From NCBI GenBank assembly GCA_011087745.1, contig JAALLB010000132.1:1-5476 (forward strand): a stretch of 5,476 nucleotides of DNA. The letters are read 5' to 3'. Shown here piece by piece: positions 1 through 5,476 of the stretch. The notes beneath the pieces were generated by a model. It made no database searches and was not told the origin of the DNA. It saw only the letters and a list, made by a program, of their open reading frames with translations. The number at the start of each line of letters is the position of its first letter. Positions within the stretch are counted from its first letter, which is position 1. Source of the stretch: Hyphomicrobiales bacterium. GTDB lineage: Bacteria > Pseudomonadota > Alphaproteobacteria > Rhizobiales > Rhizobiaceae. The position numbers were made by a program, and so were the translations under genes.

Positions 1-69
1 ACTATCCGTTGTGAATCAATAACTTAATAAAATCCTTATCCCGAATTCGCGTTATGTTAGTTGGCTGTC

Positions 70-993
70 ATGAAACTTAATGAAGACATTATTCTGATTG
101 CCGGGCCAACTGCAAGTGGCAAGACATCTGCCAGTATTACATTGGCGCAAGACAATGATGCTGTGATTATCAATACAGATTCCATGCAAATCTATGAAGA
201 TTTGCAAATTGTTTCAGCGCGGCCGTCAGTTGAGGAAGTCGCTCAGGCACCTCATTATCTTTTTGGGCACAGGAGTGGCAATCAATCCTATTCCGTTGCG
301 CATTGGCTGGATGATGTTCGTCCGTTGATGGAGAAGTTTATTTCTGAAAATCGGAAGATGATTTTTGTGGGTGGAACCGGATTGTACTTTAATGCGCTGA
401 CGGATGGCATTTCTCCCATGCCGGATATCGATGAAAAAATTAGTAAAAAGCTAAGGGCAATGGAAGATGTTCCTTCTGAAGAGTTGCACAAGCTGTTGGA
501 TGAAAAGGCTGCTAAGGAATTGCGGCCTAGTGATAAACAACGGATCAAACGCGCATTAGAAGTTTACCAGAGCACCGGAAAATCAATTGTTGATTGGCAG
601 ATGGAAAAGGGGTGTCCTTTAATCCCAGAATGTCTGACTATGAAGAAGTTTTTGGTTATGCCACCGCGGGCCACAATTCATGAGCGCATTAACATGCGTT
701 TTGACATGATGGTTGAGGAAGGGGCGCTTCAAGAGATTAGGGCCCTGCTTAAAAAAGGCTTTCCGCAAACAGCGCCGGTTATGAAAGCAATTGGAGTGCC
801 GCAATTGGCAGCCCATCTTGCAGGTGAGATGTTGTTAGAAGAAGCTATTGAAAAAGCAAAAGCTGCTACCCGCCAGTATGCAAAGCGTCAGAGTACCTGG
901 TTTAATAATTCGTTCGGAGAAGGGTGGGAGAATTTTGCCATTGACGAATTGATATCTCATGCTAATGTTCTAACTGTAATTTTAATAGGGTAA
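70..993 (+). CDS. miaA: tRNA dimethylallyltransferase (MiaA)
   Basis: This enzyme transfers a dimethylallyl group from DMAPP to N6 of A37 in tRNAs that read codons starting with U; MiaB and related enzymes may modify the base further. It is cytosolic. From the ATG at 70 the protein is 307 residues, normal for the family. Visible motifs are the P-loop GPTASGKT (residues 12-19), DSMQIY (37-42; its Asp is the family's catalytic residue), VGGTGLY near residue 100, KRALEVY near 160, AIGVPQL near 240, and the late signature RQYAKRQSTWF. An in-frame TTG at 61 would add three residues, but neither start has a clear Shine-Dalgarno, so ATG 70 is preferred as the commoner codon sitting just before the conserved N-terminus. 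The last codons overlap the proposed promoter and ribosome binding site of the ilv leader. The family assignment is secure; only the exact start is uncertain. Confidence 0.96.
   Translation: MKLNEDIILIAGPTASGKTSASITLAQDNDAVIINTDSMQIYEDLQIVSARPSVEEVAQAPHYLFGHRSGNQSYSVAHWLDDVRPLMEKFISENRKMIFVGGTGLYFNALTDGISPMPDIDEKISKKLRAMEDVPSEELHKLLDEKAAKELRPSDKQRIKRALEVYQSTGKSIVDWQMEKGCPLIPECLTMKKFLVMPPRATIHERINMRFDMMVEEGALQEIRALLKKGFPQTAPVMKAIGVPQLAAHLAGEMLLEEAIEKAKAATRQYAKRQSTWFNNSFGEGWENFAIDELISHANVLTVILIG
941..968 (+). promoter_or_regulatory. Possible promoter for the ilv leader, inside the miaA 3' end
   Basis: TTGACG at 941-946 resembles a sigma-70 -35 box. TAATGT at 963-968, after a 16-nt spacer, is a weak -10 match. 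Transcription would begin near 975, about 25-30 nt before the leader peptide start, a sensible distance for an attenuated biosynthetic operon. The -35 match is good and the -10 match poor. The region is also coding sequence, so this is a proposal only; transcription could instead come through miaA. Confidence 0.3.
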
Positions 994-1001
994 CGACAAT
1001 A

Positions 1002-1055
1002 ATGTCTAAAAAACTCGTGGTGGTTATGGTGCGTACACGCGTGATGGATCGTTAG
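1002..1055 (+). CDS. ilv operon leader peptide (17 aa, Val-rich)
   Basis: A short reading frame encodes MSKKLVVVMVRTRVMDR. It holds one Leu and five Val codons (CTC GTG GTG GTT ATG GTG, then another GTG), with no Ile. An AGGG at 987-990 lies 11 nt upstream and may serve as a somewhat distant ribosome binding site, overlapping the end of miaA. The frame ends inside a long hairpin and is followed by a terminator, then by the acetohydroxyacid synthase gene. Leader peptides with runs of branched-chain amino acid codons are the known sensor in ilv attenuators of Proteobacteria. The peptide probably has no function beyond letting the ribosome stall when charged tRNA-Val or tRNA-Leu is scarce. Codon content, position and the RNA structures agree; translation itself is inferred. 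Confidence 0.82.
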   Translation: MSKKLVVVMVRTRVMDR

Positions 1056-1081
1056 AACCATCGCGAAAGCAGCGTGTACGC
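1031..1081 (+). promoter_or_regulatory. Attenuator hairpin (pause / anti-antiterminator stem)
   Basis: GCGTACACGC at 1031-1040 is perfectly complementary to GCGTGTACGC at 1072-1081, giving a 10-bp stem. Inside it, 1041-1047 pairs with 1058-1064 (GTGATGG with CCATCGC, one G-U pair) around a loop that contains the leader stop codon. A short unpaired stretch (about 1065-1071) lies on the 3' side. The 5' arm lies within the leader peptide codons just after the Val run, so a ribosome stalled on those codons would prevent the stem from forming. This matches the 1:2 stem of a classical attenuator. The pairing is seen directly; the regulatory role is inferred from position. Confidence 0.78.
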
Positions 1082-1088
1082 CGACAAC

Positions 1089-1111
1089 AGCTCCCAAAGG
1101 GGGCTTTTTTT
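1089..1111 (+). terminator. Intrinsic terminator of the ilv attenuator
   Basis: AGCTCCC (1089-1095) pairs with GGGGGCT (1099-1105) through seven base pairs, one of them T-G, around an AAA loop, with an uninterrupted run of seven T from 1105 to 1111. It lies 33 nt after the leader stop and 51 nt before the ilvB start, so it must be bypassed for ilvB to be expressed from any upstream promoter. It would also end transcripts coming from miaA. A partly competing pairing, 1071-1077 with 1084-1092 (seven pairs and two bulged A), would occupy its 5' arm and is the best antiterminator I can find. Confidence 0.87.
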
Positions 1112-1152
1112 ATGCCCTAAATCCTGTAAATGAACATAAGCAAAAAATATTC

Positions 1153-1160
1153 GAGAGAGA
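1153..1160 (+). promoter_or_regulatory. Ribosome binding site deciding the ilvB start
   Basis: GAGAGAGA at 1153-1160 is a purine tract directly ahead of the ATG at 1163; its first GAG is 7 nt from that codon. The in-frame ATG at 1130 has no comparable purine tract, which favours 1163 as the start. Confidence 0.6.
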
Positions 1161-1162
1161 CT

Positions 1163-2935
1163 ATGAGTAAAAAACGAGAAATGACTGGCGCTGAGATGGT
1201 AGTTGAAGCCTTGAAGGATAACGGTGTAGATACACTGTTTGGCTATCCAGGCGGTGCTGTTCTGCCAATTTACGATGAAATCCTTCAACAGGAAGAGGTG
1301 AACCACGTTCTTGTTCGCCACGAGCAAGGCGCTGGCCATGCGGCTGAAGGCTATGCGCGTTCTACTGGCAAGGTTGGATGTTTGCTTGTGACCTCGGGGC
1401 CGGGGGCAACAAATGCTGTTACCCCTTTGCAAGATGCCTTGATGGATTCTATTCCTCTTGTTTGTATTACTGGTCAGGTGCCGACCCCTCTCATCGGCTC
1501 TGATGCTTTTCAGGAAGCAGACACAGTTGGTATTACCCGTCCATGTACAAAGCATAACTGGCTTGTTCGTGATGTTAACGAGCTTGCTCAGGTTCTGCAT
1601 GAGGCATTTCATGTTTCTCAACATGGTCGACCAGGACCAGTGCTGATTGACATTCCCAAGGATGTTCAGTTTGCAACAGGCACGTATTTTCCGCCCGAAG
1701 AAGCTGACCTTTCCGGTTATAAGCCCAAATTAGCTGGCGAAATGAAACAGATTGAAGCTGCGGTTGCTCTAATGGCGAATGCCAAGAACCCGGTAATCTA
1801 TTCTGGTGGCGGGGTTATTAATTCAGGCGACGAAGCCAGCCGTTTGCTTCGCGAGTTGGTTGAATTGACGAACTTCCCGATCACTTCAACCTTGATGGGA
1901 TTGGGTGCTTATCCAGCTAGCGGTGATAATTGGCTAGGCATGTTGGGCATGCATGGAACCTATGAAGCAAACATGGTGATGCATGATTGTGATGTTATGG
2001 TTTGTGTTGGTGCGCGTTTTGATGATCGCATCACTGGTCGTATTGATGCGTTTTCTCCCAACTCAAAGAAAATTCATATCGATATTGATCCATCTTCAAT
2101 CGGCAAGAATGTTCATGCGGATGTGCCGATTATTGGTGACTGCGAACATGTGCTTGAAGATATGGTTCGCTTGTGGAGAGCGCTAGATAAAAAGCCATCG
2201 ACCAAAGATTTGAAACCCTGGTGGGATCAAATCAATACCTGGCGTGCGCGTAATTCGCTTGGCTATACAGAGAACAATGATGTGATCATGCCGCAATATG
2301 CGATAGAGCGTTTGTATGAGCTTACCAAGGATAGCAAGACTTACATAACAACGGAAGTTGGCCAGCACCAGATGTGGGCTGCGCAATACTATCATTTTGA
2401 AGATCCAAATCACTGGATGACATCTGGCGGTTTGGGTACCATGGGTTATGGTCTTCCAGCAGCACTTGGGGTGCAGATTGCTCATCCGGATGCGTTGGTG
2501 ATTGATATTGCGGGTGATGCATCCATTCAAATGTGTATCCAGGAGATGTCGGCTGCAATTCAATATGGTGCACCGATCAAGATTTTTATTTTGAATAATC
2601 AGTACATGGGCATGGTCCGCCAGTGGCAACAATTGCTACATGGTAATCGTTTGTCGAATTCATATACTGAAGCAATGCCTGACTTTGTAAAATTGGCTGA
2701 AGCTTATGGTGCGGTTGGTATTCAATGTCATAAGCCGGGTGAACTTGATGATGCGATCATGGCGATGATTGATGAAGAGCGGCCGGTGATTTTTGATTGC
2801 CGTGTTGCAAATCTTGCAAACTGTTTCCCGATGATCCCATCCGGCAAAGCACACAATGAAATGCTTCTACCGGATGAAGCTACGGATGAAGTTGTTGGTT
2901 CTGCGATTGATGAAAAAGGCAAATCGCTGGTTTAA
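1163..2935 (+). CDS. ilvB: Acetohydroxyacid synthase (acetolactate synthase), large catalytic subunit
   Basis: This cytosolic ThDP-, FAD- and Mg-dependent enzyme condenses two pyruvates to acetolactate, or pyruvate with 2-oxobutyrate to acetohydroxybutyrate: the first common step to Val, Leu and Ile. At 590 residues it has the usual length. The N-terminal ThDP (Pyr) domain has GYPGGAVLPIYD and RHEQGAGHAAEG, with the activating Glu at residue 54. The central FAD-associated domain is around 190-340 (GGGVINSG, GARFDDR). The C-terminal ThDP (PP) domain binds the metal through GDA (451-453) and NNQY (478-481). Positions equivalent to plant herbicide-resistance sites keep the common sensitive residues, including the Pro of GQVP, Trp488 in VRQWQ and the Ser of IPSG. 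The start at 1163 is chosen over 1130 for its purine tract and its fit to the usual N-terminus. Expression is probably governed by the attenuator just upstream. The regulatory subunit ilvN lies two genes downstream. Also called ilvI. Confidence 0.97.
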   Translation: MSKKREMTGAEMVVEALKDNGVDTLFGYPGGAVLPIYDEILQQEEVNHVLVRHEQGAGHAAEGYARSTGKVGCLLVTSGPGATNAVTPLQDALMDSIPLVCITGQVPTPLIGSDAFQEADTVGITRPCTKHNWLVRDVNELAQVLHEAFHVSQHGRPGPVLIDIPKDVQFATGTYFPPEEADLSGYKPKLAGEMKQIEAAVALMANAKNPVIYSGGGVINSGDEASRLLRELVELTNFPITSTLMGLGAYPASGDNWLGMLGMHGTYEANMVMHDCDVMVCVGARFDDRITGRIDAFSPNSKKIHIDIDPSSIGKNVHADVPIIGDCEHVLEDMVRLWRALDKKPSTKDLKPWWDQINTWRARNSLGYTENNDVIMPQYAIERLYELTKDSKTYITTEVGQHQMWAAQYYHFEDPNHWMTSGGLGTMGYGLPAALGVQIAHPDALVIDIAGDASIQMCIQEMSAAIQYGAPIKIFILNNQYMGMVRQWQQLLHGNRLSNSYTEAMPDFVKLAEAYGAVGIQCHKPGELDDAIMAMIDEERPVIFDCRVANLANCFPMIPSGKAHNEMLLPDEATDEVVGSAIDEKGKSLV

Positions 2936-2946
2936 GGAAAGCTACA

Positions 2947-3639
2947 ATGAAGCTGGCAGTTGGAAATAAACTATATTCTTCCTGGTCTTTGCGGGCAGGG
3001 ATGCTTTTACGCGCGTTTGATATTCCTTTCGAGGAAACTGTCATCGCAATGTACAAGGGCGATACAAAGCAACGTATGCTGGAATATGGGCCGACTGGTA
3101 AAGTGCCTGCAATTCAGGATGGCGATATCAATATCTGGGAAAGCCTGTCGATCCTAGAATATGTCGCTGAGCGTTATCTAGATAAAAACATTTGGCCACT
3201 TGATGTGGCAGCTCGTGCGCATGCCCGTTCTGCGTGCTCTGAAATGCATGCAGGTTTTATGGGTATTCGTTCAGCTTGTCCGATGAACCTGACTGCCAGT
3301 TTTAAACCCAAGGATCGCGGCGAAGAAGTTGAAGCGGATGTCAGGCGTCTTGAAGAACTTTGGAATGAAGCGCGTTCTCGGTTTGGCGCTGGTGGTGATT
3401 TTCTTTACGGAGAGTTCTGTGCTGCTGATGCGATGTTTGCTCCAGTGGTCACTCGGCTTGATACGTACCAAATCCCGGTAAGTAAATCGATGCGTACATA
3501 TATGGACGCTGTTTTAAATCATCCTGCTTTTCTTCAGTGGAAAGACGAGGCTTTTCAGGAACCCTGGTTCTTGCCGCACTATGAAGAAGGGGAAAGTGTT
3601 GATACCCGGTTTTACATGCCCGATGAGGGACGTTTATGA
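2947..3639 (+). CDS. Glutathione S-transferase family protein
   Basis: This 230-residue cytosolic protein has the two-domain GST layout. The N-terminal thioredoxin-like domain (about 1-80) shows YSSWSLRAG at 10-18, which supplies a candidate catalytic Ser or Tyr, then GKVPAI with the cis-Pro at residue 54, and the glutathione-binding Glu65-Ser66 pair in IWESLSILEY. The all-helical C-terminal domain (about 90-215) contains FCAADAMFAPVV, the usual buried-Asp capping segment of helix 6. The SSWS motif recalls Zeta-class (maleylacetoacetate isomerase-like) enzymes, but that is not enough to name a substrate. AAGGAA at 2934-2939 overlaps the ilvB stop and sits 7 nt before the ATG, so it is probably translated from the same message. 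The stop overlaps the next start as ATGA. The family is clear; the reaction, and any link to branched-chain amino acid synthesis, is unknown. Confidence 0.88.
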   Translation: MKLAVGNKLYSSWSLRAGMLLRAFDIPFEETVIAMYKGDTKQRMLEYGPTGKVPAIQDGDINIWESLSILEYVAERYLDKNIWPLDVAARAHARSACSEMHAGFMGIRSACPMNLTASFKPKDRGEEVEADVRRLEELWNEARSRFGAGGDFLYGEFCAADAMFAPVVTRLDTYQIPVSKSMRTYMDAVLNHPAFLQWKDEAFQEPWFLPHYEEGESVDTRFYMPDEGRL

Positions 3640-4559
3640 GTGAAAAACCATCCAGGTTGTTTGCTGATTATGCAATACTTGTTGCACTCGCAGCAATGTT
3701 TGGCGCGTCATTTATGATGACCAAAGTAGCTGTTGCCGAAGTGCCGCCTGCCACTATTGCGTTGATACGTATTGCGATTGGTGCTGCCATGTTGTTTCTT
3801 GTCATGCTAGGGGCAAAGCAAACGTTTCGAGCATTGCTTCCGCATTGGAAGTTGATCGGACTTGCCGGATTGACCTGTTCAGCCTTGTCCTTTTTCCTCA
3901 TCTCTTGGGGACAGGCTCGAGTGGATGCCGGGTTAACCGCTATTCTAATGGCAGTGATGCCGCTGATCACTTTGGTACTGGCGCATTTCTTTACGGCGGA
4001 TGAAAAGCTGAATGTGTTCAAAATTATTGGATTTTGCTTTGGTTTATTCGGCGTTGCTGTTTTGATTGGCTTTGACAAGCTGGCGAGTTTTGGTGATGAG
4101 ACCATTCGCTCTTATGCAATTATGTTGGCGGCTTGTTGTTATGCCGTTCATGCTATTTTGTCTAAATATCTGACAGAGCTGCCAAGATATGCGGTGTCAT
4201 CTGCCATCTATATTGTATCGGTTTTGATATTACTGCCTTTTGTTTTGTATCTGGATGCACCCTGGGAGTTATCCGTTTCAGGCTATTCCTGGTTTATGTT
4301 GATTTTGCTTGGCATCTTCCCGACTGGTCTTGGAATGCTCATGCTTTTTGCCATTATTGAACGCCAGGGCGCAGCTTTTCTTAGCCAAATTAATTTTCTC
4401 GTGCCGGTCTTTGGTGTGATGTGGGCGATAGCACTACTCAACGAAACCTTGCCGCCAAATGCGCTTCTCGCGCTAATAATTATTCTCGCAGGCGTTGCAA
4501 TCGCCCGTTTTAAATTTAACCGACAAACAAACAAGAAATCAGTGGAGCAAATATTATGA
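3636..4559 (+). CDS. EamA / DMT-family inner-membrane transporter
   Basis: This 307-residue, strongly hydrophobic protein has about ten predicted membrane helices, near residues 12-33, 39-59, 72-92, 97-118, 127-146, 156-174, 185-206, 217-240, 247-267 and 273-292. They form two tandem EamA repeats. Family-type features include the Arg in PPATIALIRIAIG (Arg45), the Pro in the fourth helix (ILMAVMPLITLVLAH) followed by DEKL, and the matching second-repeat pattern INFLVPVFGV...LNETL. The C-terminal tail is basic. Members export amino acids, metabolites or drugs, but substrate cannot be read from sequence. Its place between ilvB and ilvN makes an amino acid or pathway intermediate a reasonable guess and no more. 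GAGGGA at 3625-3630 is a good ribosome binding site, and the start overlaps the GST stop by four bases, suggesting translational coupling. Confidence 0.92.
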   Translation: MSEKPSRLFADYAILVALAAMFGASFMMTKVAVAEVPPATIALIRIAIGAAMLFLVMLGAKQTFRALLPHWKLIGLAGLTCSALSFFLISWGQARVDAGLTAILMAVMPLITLVLAHFFTADEKLNVFKIIGFCFGLFGVAVLIGFDKLASFGDETIRSYAIMLAACCYAVHAILSKYLTELPRYAVSSAIYIVSVLILLPFVLYLDAPWELSVSGYSWFMLILLGIFPTGLGMLMLFAIIERQGAAFLSQINFLVPVFGVMWAIALLNETLPPNALLALIIILAGVAIARFKFNRQTNKKSVEQIL

Positions 4560-5137
4560 ACGCTAAAAAAGCACACGAAAGCGGAACCGGCTCAGCCTAT
4601 TTCATCGTAGAAAACAAAGAAACACCGCGCACCCATGTATTGGCGGTCATCGTCGACAACGAACCAGGGGTGCTGGCGCGAGTAATTGGCCTGTTTTCGG
4701 GCCGTGGCTATAATATTGAAAGCCTGACGGTGTCTGAAACAAGTCATGATAACAAGGTTTCGCGGATTACGATTGTTTCTTCTGGAACATTGCAGGTGCT
4801 TGATCAGATCAAGAAACAGTTGGAACGTATGGTGCCCGTACATCGTGTGGTTGATTTGACCTTGAATGCTGAACTTAACGGCCATGAAAAACCTATTGAG
4901 CGGGAACTTGCGATGGTTAAGGTTGCAGGTCTTGGTGAAAACCGTGTTGAAGCCATGCGTTTGGCAGATGCGTTTCGTGCCCAGGTAATTGATGCTTCAA
5001 CCGAACATTTTACATTTGAGATTACTGGCCGGATTACCAAAGTAGAGCAGTTTATTACCATCATGGAGCCACTTGGACTTGTTGAGGTTTGCCTTACAGG
5101 CGTTGCAGCCGTTAGCCGCGGCAAGGATGGGATGTAG
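4556..5137 (+). CDS. ilvN: Acetohydroxyacid synthase, small regulatory subunit
   Basis: This 193-residue protein binds IlvB, raises its activity and confers feedback inhibition by valine. The ACT domain spans about 27-100 (HVLAVIVDNEPGVLARVIGL, then GYNIESLTVSET), and a C-terminal ALS small-subunit domain spans about 110-190 (PIERELAMVKV, then FEITGRITKVEQFI). Asn35, Gly38 and Asn53 align with Asn11, Gly14 and Asn29 of E. coli IlvH, where substitutions are known to give valine resistance, so this enzyme is predicted to be valine-sensitive. About 24 residues precede the ACT domain, an extension typical of alphaproteobacterial homologues. GGAG at 4544-4547 is 8 nt before the ATG, which overlaps the transporter stop as ATGA. 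Coupling to a membrane transporter gene rather than directly to ilvB is the odd point. Also called ilvH. Confidence 0.97.
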   Translation: MNAKKAHESGTGSAYFIVENKETPRTHVLAVIVDNEPGVLARVIGLFSGRGYNIESLTVSETSHDNKVSRITIVSSGTLQVLDQIKKQLERMVPVHRVVDLTLNAELNGHEKPIERELAMVKVAGLGENRVEAMRLADAFRAQVIDASTEHFTFEITGRITKVEQFITIMEPLGLVEVCLTGVAAVSRGKDGM

Positions 5138-5409
5138 TGTCTAAACTCGCTATTGGTTCCTTCCGGCTCGAAGGACACATAGATATTCCAACTGATCGTA
5201 TTGGCCAAGTTAGCGAGGCGCTCAAGGAGCACATTCGTTTAACTCGCGAGGAAGAGGGTTGTATTTTCTTTAATGTTGATGCCAGTCCTGATGTTGAAGG
5301 CCGTTTTCGGGTTTCAGAAGCATTTAAAGACAAAACTGCCTTTGATGCACATCAGGTGAGGGCTGGCAATTCAGCTTGGGCAGAGGCCAGCAAAGGTATT
5401 CCGAGGTAA
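5137..5409 (+). CDS. Putative quinol monooxygenase, antibiotic biosynthesis monooxygenase (ABM / YgiN-like) fold
   Basis: A 90-residue protein whose pattern fits the dimeric alpha/beta-barrel ABM family. A first strand and helix (IGSFRLEGHIDIP, then VSEALKEHIRLTREEEGC) lead into a second strand (IFFNVDASPDVEGRFRVSEAFKDKTAFDAHQ). The segment EEEGCIFFNV and the F-x-V-x-E-x-F-x-D-K-x-A-F-D-x-H pattern are what identify it. Members include cofactor-free quinol oxygenases and many proteins of unknown role, so the activity is not settled. The start is GTG at 5137, sharing one base with the ilvN stop (TAGTG), with AAGGA at 5123-5127 nine nt upstream; this supports translation coupled to ilvN. It seems to be the last visible gene of the operon, and no clear terminator follows within the window. 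Confidence 0.83.
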   Translation: MSKLAIGSFRLEGHIDIPTDRIGQVSEALKEHIRLTREEEGCIFFNVDASPDVEGRFRVSEAFKDKTAFDAHQVRAGNSAWAEASKGIPR

Positions 5410-5476
5410 TACAAGACTTGGGAAGCACAGTACTAGACTCTTGATCTGAATGCGTTGGTGAGTTTAGGTTTTGAAC

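Noticed and set aside
42..49. Palindrome CGAATTCG upstream of miaA as an operator
   Set aside because: Eight bases is too short and common to support a regulator site, and no second copy or promoter context is visible.
61..69. In-frame TTG start for miaA three codons upstream of the ATG
   Set aside because: Neither start has a clear Shine-Dalgarno. ATG is the commoner codon and lies just before the conserved N-terminal motif, so the TTG adds nothing.
70..1055. Functional feedback of MiaA on the leader through tRNA modification
   Set aside because: MiaA modifies tRNAs that read codons starting with U. The leader's control codons are GUN and CUC, so direct coupling is not expected even though the genes are neighbours.
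1130..1162. Earlier in-frame ATG for ilvB, adding 11 residues
   Set aside because: It has no ribosome binding site, and the added residues (MNISKKYSRET) are not part of the usual IlvB N-terminus. The purine tract at 1153-1160 points to 1163.
1052..1624. Minus-strand open frame of 190 codons across the attenuator and the start of ilvB
   Set aside because: It runs antisense to a certain gene, has no recognisable domain, and covers the leader structures. It is best explained as a by-product of ilvB coding sequence.
2513..2521. GDA instead of GDG in the ThDP motif of IlvB
   Set aside because: GDA occurs commonly in active AHAS large subunits. The metal-binding Asp and the downstream NN are intact, so this is not a defect.
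2183..2632. Minus-strand open frame of 149 codons within ilvB
   Set aside because: Antisense to conserved ThDP-binding coding sequence, no family resemblance, composition unlike a real protein.
3668..4105. Minus-strand open frame of 145 codons within the transporter gene
   Set aside because: It mirrors the hydrophobic codons of the EamA gene on the other strand, with no motif or ribosome binding site to support it.
5412..5443. Possible hairpin (CAAGA with TCTTG) after the last gene as an operon terminator
   Set aside because: Only five pairs before a mismatch, a large loop and no T tract follow, so it does not qualify as an intrinsic terminator.

Overview
The window reads as ordinary chromosomal sequence from an alphaproteobacterium, most likely a member of Hyphomicrobiales (Rhizobiales) or a close relative. 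This rests on two things. The IlvB and IlvN proteins have the alphaproteobacterial style: an IlvN with an N-terminal extension before the ACT domain, and an IlvB beginning MTGAEMVV. The order miaA then ilvB/ilvN is, from general knowledge, common in that group. Base composition looks moderate (not counted). Every gene is on the + strand. No RNA gene, insertion sequence, CRISPR array or phage remnant is visible.

Layout. Positions 1-69 are an upstream leader with no gene I can support. miaA (tRNA dimethylallyltransferase) occupies 70-993. The gap 994-1162 holds a compact transcription attenuator. It contains a 17-codon leader peptide rich in valine (MSKKLVVVMVRTRVMDR, 1002-1055), a long hairpin (1031-1081), and an intrinsic terminator with a seven-T tract (1089-1111). 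A tightly packed five-gene unit follows: ilvB (acetohydroxyacid synthase large subunit, 1163-2935), a glutathione S-transferase-family gene (2947-3639), an EamA/DMT-family membrane transporter (3636-4559), ilvN (regulatory subunit, 4556-5137), and a small YgiN/ABM-like monooxygenase-fold protein (5137-5409). Gaps are 11 nt or less, and the last three junctions are stop/start overlaps. The final 67 bases hold no recognisable gene and no convincing terminator.

How the parts work together. IlvB and IlvN form acetohydroxyacid synthase, the first common enzyme of valine, leucine and isoleucine synthesis. IlvN carries the residues known in E. coli AHAS III to bind the feedback inhibitor valine. The leader peptide would add a second control, in which low charged tRNA-Val (or tRNA-Leu) stalls the ribosome and lets transcription read into ilvB. 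Because the genes behind ilvB are so tightly packed, the GST, the transporter and the small monooxygenase are predicted to share this control.

The points most worth attention are the attenuator, with its mutually exclusive RNA pairings, and the GST plus transporter pair lying between the two AHAS subunit genes. I see no radically new system; this is a well-defined housekeeping region with an unusual operon arrangement.
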